From Silene conica (lineage: Eukaryota > Streptophyta > Magnoliopsida > Caryophyllales > Caryophyllaceae): a stretch of DNA of 64,000 nt. The position numbers and the translations under genes are program-made. This document shows, piece by piece, positions 1 through 11,869 of this stretch. The stretch covers positions 7,892,399 to 7,956,398 of the forward strand of contig CM055314.2 of assembly GCA_029255685.2 (NCBI GenBank). The letters run 5' to 3'. Every line of letters begins with the position of its first letter. The first letter of the stretch is position 1. The notes under the pieces are model-generated. The model worked only from the letters and a program-made list of their open reading frames with translations, had not been told where the DNA came from and did no database searches.

Positions 1-156
1 TAATACAAAAGTATGCCCTTGTGATCCTTAAAGAGAGTTAATAAGTCATTGTACTTAATTGTCAAGGACACCAACCCCAACAATCTCCCACTTGTCCGTA
101 CAAGGGTATGTGCAATGACGTTATCACACTACATGTGGAGGACACAAGCTCCAACA
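1..156 (-). repeat. Copia-1 3' LTR, partial
   Basis: This stretch matches 7574-7729 with only a few differences (for example AGAGAGTT against AGAGATTT). It ends in TCCAACA at the polypurine tract. The rest of the LTR lies before the window. Confidence 0.9.
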
Positions 157-171
157 AACTCCCACTTGTCC
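157..171 (-). other. Copia-1 polypurine tract
   Basis: On the minus strand this reads as a purine-rich AAGTGGGAGTT directly before the LTR start TGTTGGAGC. It is the expected primer for plus-strand DNA synthesis. Confidence 0.75.
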
Positions 172-944
172 GTACAAGTGTAGGTGCGATAACCGAATCT
201 CATATCCTTTTAAAATTTCTCCCACTCAATGTAAGACAATTTGCAAATCCGCATTCGCAAAGGTCGTATCTCACAAGCAATCTGTATCAAGAGTGGTTTC
301 CCCGACTAGAGAGTAACTTAACTGATAAAACGAATCTGTATTCGAGCATGGCCATGCATTTCAGTTACTACTCCTCGAGTGGCCCTGAGAAATGATAAAA
401 TCCTGATAAGGGTTTGGATATTTCCCTCAACTCGAATCCTGCCGATATCGCCCAGCATGAAATAACCCAGAAAAAATCCTCTTGGCCCCTGTTACGGTGA
501 CCGTGGGAAAGAAACCAAAGTTACCCAAAATCTGTATTAATCTCAAGAGACAGTTGAAGGTCAAAAGACTCGACTCTAAGGAACACTATGGAGGTCCTAT
601 CCACGACCAGGCACCCAATGTTATAAAACATTTAGGACTCCATAACGTTGTCACGGGGTGTCCTACGAGATATCCGTATAACTCGCCTTTGTGATTGGTC
701 AGTCATCCACGTGACTTATGGCTCGTTGAACCCACCATCAACCAACGTCACAAAATGATTACCTGAGTTATCAACTCAAGTGGGTAATCAAGGACCAAAA
801 CGATGTAATGTTAATCAGTTCACTTTGTGGTGTTCAAAATTGGCGTACAATTCCACATGAAAAACAAAACATTTTATATCATAACAATAAGGTTGAATAG
901 AGTACACGAGAAAATGAATTATTACATGAATTCATAAAAGAGTA
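172..944 (-). other. Copia-1 3' noncoding region
   Basis: This lies between the gag-pol stop and the polypurine tract. The short open frames here (108-395 and 482-694 on plus) have no recognisable domain and one runs into the LTR. I see no gene. A second copy of the phrase CTCCCACTTGTCCGTACAAG (157-176 region, compare about 91-110) shows that the LTR-end sequence is partly repeated beside the tract. Confidence 0.6.
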
Positions 945-3900
945 CTACAACTTAGGAACACATCCAATTCCTATGGAATGAATGTGCCCTTCATGCTTAT
1001 CACGTGGTAATGCTTTTGTGAGAGGATCAGCTATGTTGTCATCCGTAGCGATCTTATCAATGAAAATCTCCTTTTGCTCCACGTAATCTCTGATTAGATG
1101 AGCTTTCCGTTGTACATGCCTAGCCTTGTTGCTAGACTTATGCTCCTTAGCTTGGAAGATGGCACCTTTATTATCACAATAAACGGTGATTGGGTCATTC
1201 GAACTAGGCACTACTGATAGTCCTTGTAAGAATTGACGCATCCATATTGCTTCCTTAGCTGCTTCTGAGGCGGCATAGTACTCGGACTCAGTCGTAGAAT
1301 CTGCTGTAACACTCTGTTTAGAACTTTTCCAGCTGACAGCAGCACCATTAAGAGTAAAAACGAATCCAGATTGAGATTTCGAGTCATCTCGATCCGTTTG
1401 GAAGCTAGCATCTGCGTAACCCGTGGCGCAGAGCGTTGAGTCGCCTCCATAAGTCAATCCCCAATCTTTAGTCCTCCGTAGGTACTTAAGAATGTTTTTC
1501 ACGGCCATCCAGTGTTGTTCACCTGGATGAGCTTGGAATCGACTAGTCATACTCAATGCATATGCAACGTCTGGACGTGTGCATATCATGGCATACATGA
1601 TCGATCCTATTGCCGAAGCATAAGGAATCCGACTCATGCGCTCTTTCTCTTCCAATGACTTAGCTTCTTGAGTCTTGCTCAAGTGAAGCCCAGGAGTCAT
1701 AGGAAGGAACCCCTTCTTGGAGTTCGTCATGCTGAATCTCTCTAGAATCTTATCTATATAAGACTCCTGACTGAGAGACAACATCCGTCGTGATCTATCC
1801 CTGTAGATACGGATGCCCAAAATTCTTTGTGCCTCTCCCAGATCTTTCATCTGGAAATGGTTTTTCAACCATGCTTTAACCGAAGATAAGAGAGGTATGT
1901 CATTCCCAATCAAAAGTATGTCATCGACATACAGTACTAGGAATACAATCTTGCTCCCACTCGACTTGATATAGAGACATGGTTCCTCGACTGATCGAAT
2001 GAACCCATTCTCTTTTATCACTTGGTCGAAGCGATGATTCCAACTCCGCGATGCTTGCTTAAGTCCATAGATGGAACGCTTAAGCTTGCAAACTTTCTTA
2101 GGATGTGCTGGATCGATAAAACCCTCGGGTTGTACCATGTACAACTCTTCCTCCAAATAACCGTTTAAGAAGGCGGTTTTAACGTCCATTTGCCATATTT
2201 CATAATCATGAAATGCGGCGATCGCTAAGATAATCCGAATGGAACGTAGCATGACTACGGGTGCAAAGATCTCATCATAGTGCAAGCCTGGCACTTGAGT
2301 GAAACCTTTAGCAACTAGTCTAGCCTTGTGGATATCTTGTTGTCCTTCCACGGCATGCTTTATCTTGTAAAGCCATTTGCATTGAAGGGGACGTACCTTT
2401 GCAGGTAGGTCCACAAGATCCCACACGTTGTTCTCATACATGGAGTCCATCTCGGATTGCATGGCTTCTAGCCATAGCTTTGAGTCAGAACTAGTCATGG
2501 CACCTTTATAGGTTGTGGGTTCATTACCCTCTAGGAGTAAGACGTCATCTGTATCATGTTCCTCGACCATACCAATGTATCTGTCCGGAGGAATAGAGAC
2601 TCTTCCCGACCTCCTAGGTTCCTCAGGAATATCTACCGCAGCCTCGGTTGAAGGAACTGTTTCCTCCAATGGTTGCTCGGCAGTTGGTTCTTGAACCTCC
2701 GATAACTCGAAGGTTCTATTACTCGACTTGTTCTCGAGAAATTCTTTCTCTAAGAACGTCGCTCTAGCCGCAACAAAAACACGTTGTTCGGTTGGCGAGT
2801 AGAAGTAATGACCAAAAGTTCCCTTTGGATAACCTATAAAGTATGTCTTGACCGATCGCGGGCCGAGCTTATCCTCGTGTCTCCACTTGACATAAGCCTC
2901 GCAGCCCCAAACCCGAATAAAGGACAAGTTAGGGACCGTTCCCTTCCATAATTCGTATGGAGTCTTGTCAACAGCTTTAGACGGACTTCGGTTAAGTATT
3001 AGAGCGGCCGACAAAAGAGCATAGCCCCATAATGAATCAGGCACAACGGTGTGACTCATCATGGATCGAACCATATCAAGTAAAGTTCGATTTCTCCGTT
3101 CGGACACACCATTTAATTGTGGTGTTCCAGGTGGAGTCAACTGTAGCACGATCCCACAGTCTTTAAGGTGTTGATCAAACTCGTGTGAAAGATACTCACC
3201 ACCACGATCCGAACGTAGTGCTTTAATCTTTCTACCCAGCTGGTTCTGTACCCGATTCTAGTATTCTTTGAACTTGTCAAAGGATTCACTTTTATGTTTC
3301 ATCAAGTAGACATAGCCATATCTACTCAAATCATCCGTGAAAGTGATGAAATACCTATAGCCTTCTCGTGCGTTGATCGACATAGGGCCACATACGTCTG
3401 TATGTATGAGTCCTAATAGGTCGGCAGCGCGCATTCCAACACCTTTGAAGGAAATACGAGTCATTTTGCCAATGAGACATGATTCACACGAGCCATATGA
3501 TTCGAAATCAAAGGGCGATATAGCTCCATTCTGTATGAGCTGTTTTACGCGTTTCTCATTTATCTGTCCCATACGACAATGCCATAGGTAAGTTTGATCT
3601 TTGTCACCTACCTTTAATCTCTTGTTATTCACATGTAATATCTCGGTAGTTTGATCTAAAACATAAATTCCATTCATGGAAACTGCCTTGCCATAAATCA
3701 TATTGTGTAAGGAGAAAATACAGCTATTATTCTCTATTACAAATGAAAAGCCGAGTTTGTCAAGTGCAGAAACTGAAATAATGTTTTTGGACAAACTAGG
3801 AACATAATAACAGTTATATAAAAATAACTCGAATCCACTTGGAAGCTGGATCACGTATGTTCCCTTCGAGACTGCAGCAACGCGTGCTCCATTCCCGACT

Positions 3901-4976
3901 CGCAGGTCCACCTCACCCTTGATTAGGGGTTCTTGGTTTCGGAGGCCCTGCACATGATTACATAGATGAGAACCACAACCGGTATCAAGTACCCAAGTTC
4001 CGCAACTTGCATGGTTAATCTCAATCATGTGAATAAAAGAAGAAGAAGACATACCAACAGGAGTAACACGGCCTGCCTTAATGTCCTCGCGATACACGGG
4101 GCATGAGCGCCTCCAATGCCCAGTCTTGTGGCAATGGTGACATTCCATGCTTGTATCCTTGCTCTTTATCTTGCCCTGTGAGTTGCTCGACTCACCTGGC
4201 CCACTCTTAGTAAATCCTGGTTTCTTGAACCTGGGCTTACCTACTGTTAGGTCGCCCTGAGCTTTAGCTTTACCCTTACCCTTACCCTTACTGGAGATCA
4301 TGAGAACATCTTGCTTCACGCTCCCACTTAATTTCAGATCCTTCTCGGTATGTACGAGAAGGGAGTGGAGCTCATGAGGAGTCTTCTTCATGTCTTTCAT
4401 GTTATAGTTGGCCCTAAAGAGGGCGAACCCATCATGAAGTGAATGAAGCATTCGATCAACGATTATGTTCTCACTGATCTTGCAGTTTAGGGCCTCCAGT
4501 TTCTCGATATTCTCAATCATGTGAAGAATATGTGGGCTAACAGCTTGGCCCTTCTGGAGTTTCGCCTCAAAGAAGCGACAGGTATGCTCATAAGAAACGA
4601 TTCTCGGAGCCTTTGAGAATTCGTTAGTGAGCGTGGTGAAAATCTTGTTTGCACCATGGGTTATGAAGCGTCTTTGCAAATTGGATTCCATTGCATAGAT
4701 GAGTACGTTCTTTATCGCACCCGCTTCCATGACGAAGTCGCTATGAGCGCGAACTTCGTTAGCTCTAGCTCCAGTTCCTGGGTGTGGCGGAATGGGCTCA
4801 GTTAAGTACTTGAGCTTTCCGTCAGCAATGGCAGCATTCCGTAGTGCTGCCTCCCTGTCAGAGAAGTTTGACCCATCATTCCTCAGTCTTGTGGACTGAT
4901 TCATGGAGTCCATGAAGGCTTTTAGCCAGGATTCACGTGCTAGCTTGGCACTTGGCATTGGGTCTTCACCAGCCAT
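945..4976 (-). pseudogene. Copia-1 gag-pol polyprotein, one internal stop
   Basis: From the ATG at 4976 about 1344 codons read in one frame, broken by a single TAG at 3258-3260; translation is open again on both sides in the same frame. Domains in order: gag, basic GKGKGKAKA stretch, CCHC zinc knuckle (about residue 285), protease VLDTGCGSH (about 330), integrase zinc finger (about 470-500), integrase core with IHTDVCGP, RSDRGGEY and an E in NGVSERRNRT, a proline/glutamate-rich linker, RT with YVDD (about 1017), and RNase H with YADASF, TESEYYAA and CDNKGA. The second zinc-finger histidine appears replaced by Gln (MGQIN where the family has GHI). The stop and this change suggest a copy that is now inactive but not old. 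Confidence 0.93.
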
Positions 4977-6634
4977 TTAGTTATATAGCAGTTTAAATGA
5001 TCGTGTTCTAGACTGAAAAGAAGATAAAACAAAACCATATAAGTATCTTATTGTTGTGATTTAAGTCTATATTAAATTGAATTTAAACTCGTAGACTCAT
5101 GCATTTATATAATTGATCTCCCTCAAGAATTATATAAACGATCCCAAGACTCAATTTCCGTATATTGATAAGCCCACAGTTTGGCTAATTCCAATCGTTG
5201 GAACTCTTGGTCGATAGATTTCTGTAAATCCTATCTATTAGTCCATCTCAGTCACTAGATAGTATCGAGTGACCATGATGTTGAGATAAAATAAATCATC
5301 TGTTCCCACTTACCCGACGTAGAAGGGGTCATATTATGCCTACCGACGAAGAAGGGATTCATGGGAGGCTGATTTATAAAGACTAGTCTCAATTTTTGGT
5401 TATACGAGGAAGACCCCATCAACTTTTATTTATTCATATTAAGTGAACTAATATCTAGCAAATGCGTGAATGAATTAAATAAAGTGATGGCTTTGCAATT
5501 GACATGTGACATCTGTATTGTCACAGAAAACTAACGCGTAACCTCTACATGAGTCAGTTTTCAGGCATGATATAGGTGGTTTGGTTTTAGGCGGAATATG
5601 ATGCAAGCTATTATCGATGAAATCATAAAATGAAAGCAATAAACGCAAATAAAAAGTCCTAGTGTGGCCTATCCTACCAAAATAAACATAAAACAACTTG
5701 GAATCCACCGTTGGACCCTAGAAGCTTGTCTTGATGTTCCATCTTGGTCCTTGCAGCGGGAGTGAGCATCCGGTCTCCGTCTTGTCTTTGGTCTTCACAA
5801 AATTACTAATTTAAATTACAAAAGTAGTCCTAGATACATTCTAATTTAAATACAAAAGTAATTACATGGCAAAAACCCAAAACGGAGATTCAAGATCTCA
5901 AAATTACAAGCAAGATCGTGTCCCATCATTACGGTGACACAATCTTCTAAGGCCACACTAAGTTACAACTGTTTGCAAAATTAAATACGTTATTGAAAGC
6001 ATTCATTAGGCATTCAACAAGACGATAAATAAAATGCATCAACTAAATTAAAATTCATACATGACATAATACTGTTATTATGATTAACAAATTTTACCAA
6101 ACCACCTTTTAGGATTAAAATTATGTGATTATACCGTTTTAACCACTTTAATTTTAATAAGTTTATAATCCTATTATTTTAAACCGTTTTAAAATAATAT
6201 GTATCAAACGAGGGTGAACCGTTTCACAAAATTAATAATATACTATTTCCGTATATAGTATATTACTAAAGGCCATGTGAAAATAAAACATGTTATTTTC
6301 GGAAAATAAAAAAAAAACGAGTCTGTTACAGGGGTGGTCTACCGACCCAAAAAAACAGGTCTACCGACCACCTGACGAAATTTTTTTATTTTTTATTTTT
6401 CATTTTTTTAAGCAGAATGGTCGACCGACCCGAAAAAACAGGTCGACCGACCACAAAACACGAAACCGAGTTTCTGAACACGATTTCTCACAAAAGATAA
6501 ACTGTCGAAACAGATAACCCGCAGGAGGCGGTCGACCGACCGCAACGGGGGGTCGATCGACCGACTTAGCGGCAGAAGACGATTTTTCAGGTTTTAAAAC
6601 TTACGAAAAACACAAAGGTAAAATTTTCATGGCC
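4977..6634 (-). other. Copia-1 5' leader, noncoding
   Basis: About 1.65 kb between primer site and gag ATG. It is AT-rich and has no supported ORF. Its one striking content is three pairs of GGTCGACCGACC-type palindromes at 6336-6565. A leader of this length could hold packaging or dimerisation signals, but this is inference. Confidence 0.6.
6336..6565 (-). repeat. Three pairs of 12-bp palindromic motifs in the Copia-1 leader
   Basis: Pair 1 is at 6336 and 6358, pair 2 at 6419 and 6441, pair 3 at 6530 and 6551. Start-to-start spacing is 22, 22 and 21 bp. Pair 2 reads GGTCGACCGACC in both members. Both members of pair 1 carry the same variant GGTCTACCGACC. Pair 3 ends in GGTCGATCGACC. The motif is the reverse complement of GGTCGGTCGACC found in Athila-A, so on the element's sense strand Copia-1 shows GGTCGGTCGACC. 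Confidence 0.9.
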
Positions 6635-6648
6635 TGGCTCTGATACCA
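6635..6648 (-). other. Copia-1 primer binding site (initiator tRNA-Met type)
   Basis: On minus this reads TGGTATCAGAGCCA, the plant tRNA-iMet 3'-end complement, two bases from the LTR end at 6651. Confidence 0.9.
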
Positions 6649-6650
6649 CT

Positions 6651-7729
6651 TGTGGGGAATATAGCATGTATTCGCCCCAAACTTGCAGGATTATAATGAA
6701 ACATACAATTGTGATTATAGTCATAAGTTAATAAAAAGCATGAAAAAGAAATCAACCTTGGGTCCTTGCTTGAATAGGCCTAAGAACAGGAATTAAAGTA
6801 AATTCCCTCCTATAACTTACACCCAAGACTTTGTTTGAGATGATGCCGCGTGTGCTAGAAAGTACTCTCCAATTGCCTTGCAATATGGGGAGAGTTATTG
6901 AGGTTTTAGATGTGAGAACTGAGTTTTGGGAGAAGAATGCTCTCAAAACCCTAATTTTTCCTTGAGATTTGTTTAAACAGTGAAACAAGAGTCCCTGACA
7001 TAAGGAGAGTCCTCCTCCTTATGTAGCTCTTTTGGCCGAAATTTTCAATAGGGTAGGAGTGGGCTTTCCACTCTTACCTTATTCTAATTTGTGATTCGAC
7101 CCATTTAGCTAAACTTTATTCGCGGGTTTTGTTTATAAATCGTATGCATGTTATCAGATATTAATGCAGTCGATGTATTAATAATGGTCTGATAAAATTA
7201 CGATATTGTATAATTACCCAAATTAATATAACTGTTTATATTAATACGCGAATACAATATTTAATTAAATATAACCGTTTATATTTAATTTTACGAATTA
7301 ATCATGCAATCCGTATTAGCTAAAATTATTTAATCCGTATTAAATAATAATCTCAACATCTTATTGACTAATTTAATAGTCAATACCTCTGACTAACTGT
7401 TTAGTCATAATATCCGGCATAAATGTGATTGTATTTTCATACCTTCACATCTCTCAAACGTGTCCTATAGGTGTGACGTATAGGGACCAGTTGATCACCG
7501 CCATCCGTATGACAACAACGTCAAACTTATCTAGCAAGCCAACCGTTATTGATAAACGTGGATCAACTGGTAATAATACAAAAGTATGCCCTTGTGATCC
7601 TTAAAGAGATTTAATAAGTCATTGTACTTAATTGTCAAGGACACCAGCCCTAACAATCTCCCACTTGTCCGTACAAGGGTATGTGCAATGACGTTATCAC
7701 ACTACATGTGGAGGACACAAGCTCCAACA
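6651..7729 (-). repeat. Copia-1 5' LTR
   Basis: A 1079-bp LTR bounded by the primer site at 6635-6648 and by the terminal TCCAACA at 7729, which matches the left LTR copy at 156. On plus it begins TGTGGGGAAT and ends CA. The beginning of the adjacent host sequence is 7730. Confidence 0.9.
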
Positions 7730-8154
7730 TTAGCTAGGGTCGAAGGCTGGTGTTTTGGCACCATGGGGTTAAGGGTGATGGTAGGTGTCAAGGGTAGTGA
7801 TAGGCGGTGGCGAAAGTGGTGGTAGAAGGTGTTCAAAGGGCTGTTTTCAGAGGGTCGGTAAAATACGTATCGCAAGTGAGGTTGTGGCACAGAGTTTTGG
7901 GACTGGTTTCGAGGGCTTTTAGAGTGGTGTCAAGGGTCGTGGTTGGTGTCAATGGGTACGTCATGGTACAGTGGTGGCAGCCGTCGTGGATTGGTGGTGG
8001 CTCAGTCACTGTAGGGCGGTTGATGAGTGCTGGTTGGAGGGGTTGTTGGTGACGGGTCTTGTTGTTTGGTCTGTTGTGTTCACACGTTATGTTTGTCGTG
8101 TTGTTGGTATTACTATAGGTATATTATGTTGTCGTGTTTGTTGTTACAATAGTA

Positions 8155-8192
<38 letters not shown>

Positions 8193-9485
8193 TACTACTA
8201 CTACTATCATTAGTATTGATAATTTATTATTGTTATTTTGGTTAGTAAGAGTAAGAGTATTAATATTATTATATGTTGTTATTATTAGAATTGTCACTAT
8301 TGTTATTATTAGTAATAATGTTCTTAATAGTTAATGATTAAGTTAGTAAGTAATTTTAATATACAAGAATGTGACGGTTATCAATAGTTCGTTAATATTT
8401 TCTATGTTCAATTGTTTTTATTGAAATAGTCCTTTTTGATACGGTCTCGTTATGCGTAATATACTATTTAAATAATTAATTTGAGTAATTGATATATTGT
8501 ATTAGTTGAGTAATTGTTTTGACTAATTAATTAATTTAATTAATTACTTTGATTTAAGTGGATAGATAATAATTGTTGCGTAATTATATTAGTGAGTAAT
8601 TATGTATATTATATTGTTAGGTGACGAGTTTGAAGTGGCAATATTTTGTTTACTCGCTGGCTTGATATAGGATTATAATATTGCTATCCAGGTAGGATAC
8701 AATGACACTATACTCTATGGCGATGTGTTATGAATGAATGTTGGATTGTGTGTTATGGATGCTGAGCATGATTTATATGAGAATGGTATTGGTTGGATTG
8801 CGTGTTGTTTATTATTATTGGTACGCGCATTGCATTATTTAATAGCATGATGGATTAAAAGTATTGTTGCATTCATGAGCATGACACGTGCATTGGTTAC
8901 GGATACGAGTTGATGATGATATTATTGGGCCCATGCTAGTTCTGCAGGACTAGACCTGATGACCTCAGCTGTTATGCTGGTGTTCGGCGACGACCGATTA
9001 TAGTCTGCCGGGAGGTTCGGTATGGCTGGGTGTTACGGGTTTGAGATTGAGATTGTGATTGAGAATGAGATTGAGATTGAGCTCGAGCATATCATTGCAT
9101 TTGCATATCATAATTGTTGCATTATAATTATTGTGTTACCCTACTCAACCGCGAGGTTGACAGTGTATTCGTGTACACCTACGATGATCCAGAATGGGGA
9201 GTAGATTCTACAGGTCAGAGACAGATGAGCTAGGAGTTGGGGCATGAATGTGAGATGCATACTTTGGAACGACTTAGGATTATATCACATCTAGAGGAGT
9301 CATCAGTTGTATTTTCTTTTCCACGGTTAATAACTGTAATAATCAAAGTTTAAATTTTATCAGTTTCATATAAAGTACTTTGGTTTGTTTTACTTTGTTA
9401 TTCACTACCTCGGACATTCCGAGATGGTAACAGCTCTATTTATTTGAGAATATCTTGCTAAATGCTCTTAAATGAGGGTGTTACA
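7730..9485 (+). repeat. Divergent LTR fragment of the LARD/Tekay-like family
   Basis: Blocks match the LARD LTRs at about 40.2-41.86 kb and 44.6-46.18 kb in the same order: the GT-rich segment, TGACGGTTATCAA, ATACGGTCTCGTTATGCG, AGTCTGCCGGGAGGTTCGG, CTCAACCGCGAGGTTGAC, and the end GGGTGTTACA at 9485. No primer site follows, so this is a 3' LTR or solo LTR. Copia-1 ends exactly at 7729, so it probably inserted here. Identity to the LARD is visibly lower than between the two LARD LTRs. Short open frames inside (7622-8334) are chance frames over a GT-rich stretch and a microsatellite. Confidence 0.8.
8155..8206. repeat. (ATT)n(ACT)n microsatellite
   Basis: About twelve ATT units followed by about five ACT units. 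Shorter TTA runs occur at the equivalent site of the LARD LTRs (near 40700 and 45057), so this is a local expansion inside the LTR. Confidence 0.95.
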
Positions 9486-9571
9486 TATTTAAATTCATAC
9501 CACCTAACATTAGTAAAAATCTTATGTAGAACGCTTACCCAGGATTAGTGATAGCTTATTATAAAAACTTA

Positions 9572-9602
9572 CTAGATTAAATGCTCGTGCGATGCACGAG
9601 CA
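9572..9602 (-). mobile_element. Probable Helitron 3' terminus
   Basis: On minus there is a perfect hairpin TGCTCGTGC-ATC-GCACGAGCA (9582-9602), then a short AT-rich spacer, then CTAG at 9572-9575 followed by T at the flank. Helitrons end in a short hairpin and CTRR, inserted before T. The spacer here (6 nt) is a little shorter than usual and I find no matching TC 5' end to the right. Confidence 0.45.
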
Positions 9603-9960
9603 TAGAATTATTGTTGTTTGATTTAACTTCTTGTTTTAGGCAGATAATAAAGGTAATATAGTGTTCTATTGGGTAAGTAACTGAAAATATTAGTATGATC
9701 ATAACTAAGAGTTGCTTCAACTAATTGTAAATTTATCACATACGCAGTATATGTTATATCTGACTTACTTAATGGAATGTGACTTCATTAGAGTATGTAC
9801 AATAATAAAAATTGGAGATCACTTAATTTGCTCTTCGTTTTACTTCTCTATCTAGGGAGAATAAAAATATTATACTGTCATGCCAAAAGTGAAGTTGGCT
9901 TAGCGTATTAGGTTAGGTAACATTATTTATTTACTACTCCGTACGATTCACATATAAAAA

Positions 9961-10012
9961 CGAAATTACTTTTTCACATACGAATTTTACTCTTTCACGT
10001 ACATTTTTTTCA
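9961..10012 (+). repeat. Copy of a DNA-transposon terminal sequence
   Basis: This contains TTTTTCACATACGAATTTTA and a following CTCTTTCACGTACA. It matches the inverted arms at 54413-54453 and 58882-58920. Only one arm is seen here. Confidence 0.6.
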
Positions 10013-10633
10013 TAAAATTTCCATATGCTACCTCTTTTCCTAAACATAAACGCTTCTTCCTAAACATAGACAAAACAATTCTTATATATACATCTTTACC
10101 CTAAAATTGAATTAATTACTTTAAAAACTTAAACAATGGATTACAATTCTCCAATCAATGGAATAATATTGTTTATTAACAATTATTAATACGTTTTATT
10201 GAAATTATTAAGTTTTTTTTACTGAAATTATTAAGTTTATATTTTACTGAAAATTATATACCTAAACAGATGCAGCAGCAACATCAGATGTATGTCGTAC
10301 CCTCCCAAGCTCGAGTGACAGTAGGGCAGATGGCTCCTGGGCAGCAAAACGCAGAACTGGGGGGACGGCAGACTCCTGAAGTGCAGCAACGTTCATCTGC
10401 TGCCTCTTCCTGATACGTGCAGTGACCTCGCTTCTCAAATTGGTATGATCCACTTGGAACTCGAGAGCCTCGTAAATTTTTGAAGGATACAATTAATATG
10501 TAAGTTTAGCATGTATATGATTTAAGAAATTTCAATTATCAAGTATATTTACATTTAGTTTATTTCGTAAAATAACTATAATTAGGCGTCTATAACATAT
10601 ATTTAACCCAGGGCAATTACGAAGATAAGTTCT

Positions 10634-11124
10634 ATGGATCCTGAGAAATGTCAACAAAAAGAGTTTGAATGGAAAATAATAAAGGTATCTCTCGCTCTAA
10701 CTAATAATCTTGTTATCTCCGAAATAATTATATATAGTAGTTTATGTTTTATTGTTACGACTTTCTTGTTTATAAGTTGTAGTCAAATTCACATGATTTC
10801 GATTTTAGTGTCCTACGCAGTCCGTTGGAAGCGTCTTATGTGGATATTACGTCTGCCGATATATGTTGGAGATCATTAGAGGACGATATATTAATATTAT
10901 GCCAAGTGTACGTGCTTTATTGTTTTTTGGCCGCAATATTTACTTATTTTGATATAAATTACACGCCTTGTGAAAATGATTGTAATTGTGTCGTTTGTTT
11001 CTATGGATAGTTCATGTTTAAAGCACCAAAGACATACTCAGTTGATCAAATTGACGAGGTGCGAGACATTTGGGCAACATATGTATTGCAGTTTACGGCG
11101 CAAGTATTTGAAGGCAGCGTTTAA
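10634..11124 (+). pseudogene. CACTA-encoded Ulp1-like (C48) cysteine protease, C-terminal exons
   Basis: Three exons can be read in one phase: one ending at 10684 before a GTATCT donor, 10809-10907, and 11011-11124 ending in TAA. The middle exon encodes CPTQSVGSVLCGYYVCRYM, which has the C48 signature: a Gln before the catalytic Cys and the CGYYV-RYM motif. The first exon ends in FEWKIIK and the last holds YSVDQIDEVRDIWATYVL, both in the order seen in plant transposon Ulp1 proteins. The introns (10685-10808 and 10908-11010) have GT and AG ends. The catalytic His and Asp would lie upstream and I cannot place them, so I treat it as a partial remnant. Plant CACTA and Mutator elements are known to carry this domain. 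Its role in transposition is unsettled. Confidence 0.75.
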
Positions 11125-11424
11125 AGTATATCAACGAATTCTATCTAGATAGCTTCAAATTTTGTAAGTTGTGTTGAACTTATATTATAGTTCGTATTTT
11201 ATAGAAACAAACTTATTACTTTTTCCGAAATGTAGGAGATGATATATTTAAGTTAATGAAACAACATTGTTGTCAAAAATTCGTTCTTTTGTTCGTTATA
11301 TGATAACGGTTGAGTTAAATGGTAGCGGGGTATGCGCTTGTGGTTTGTATAGTCGTTTGGTACTGTGTTGTTGTTGTCTCATTGCTACCATGTGGGGTAT
11401 GTGACTACTGCTGCGTTAATTGGC

Positions 11425-11869
11425 TATACAGGACGGTTTTAAATGGCTTGCGGTAATTGTGCGAGCATTTTAAATGGCATGCGATAATTGTTTTAAATTG
11501 ACGCCCAAAAAATTGGCTATACAGGACGGTTTTGTTCATAAGCGTCCTAAAATTCACCTTTTAAAATTATGTGAGCATGTTCAAAACAAGACGGTTCAAA
11601 ACTCCAACCGTTCTCCTTCAAAATATCAAAGAAGACGGTTCTAAATACAACCGTCCTGTTTCATATATATCAAAGAAGACGGTTCTAAATGCAACCGTCC
11701 TCTTTGATATATACAAAGAAGATGGTTCTAATAACAACCGTCCTCTTTGATATATACAAAGAGGACGGTTTGACCTTTTTTTAACCGTCCTCTTAGGCAA
11801 CGAGGACGGGGGAATTTAGGACGGTTCCTTTCATGTTTTAGGACGGTTTTCAACCGTCCTCGTTTCCCC
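11425..11869. repeat. CACTA subterminal repeats
   Basis: Many copies of GGACGGTT and its complement AACCGTCC in both orientations, often paired around TTTGATATATA-type spacers so that they can fold into hairpins. A longer unit TTGGCTATACAGGACGGTTT occurs twice (about 11420 and 11512). Such arrays are binding sites for the TNPA-type protein in CACTA elements. Confidence 0.85.

Larger units (their letters stand above)
1..7729 (-). mobile_element. Copia-1, Ty1/copia LTR retrotransposon (3' LTR cut by window start)
   Basis: Read on the minus strand the order is 5' LTR (6651-7729), tRNA-Met-type primer site, long leader, gag-pol, 3' noncoding region, polypurine tract and the first 156 bp of the 3' LTR. 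Positions 1-156 match 7574-7729 almost base for base, and both copies end in the same CCAACA. The order protease, integrase, RT, RNase H defines copia. The RT motif LYVDDILLIGND and the integrase C-terminus suggest the Tork/TAR/Ikeros group, but I cannot fix the lineage. The target duplication cannot be checked because the left flank is outside the window. Confidence 0.92.
9486..10261. other. AT-rich spacer with two transposon-end signatures
   Basis: I see no coding capacity here. It holds the Helitron-like hairpin at 9572-9602 and a MITE-like terminal sequence at 9961-10012. The boundary with the CACTA remnant to the right cannot be placed. Confidence 0.5.

Noticed and set aside
7971-8334. 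Open frames with Tyr or Ile runs
   Set aside because: They translate the ATT/ACT microsatellite and have no domain.
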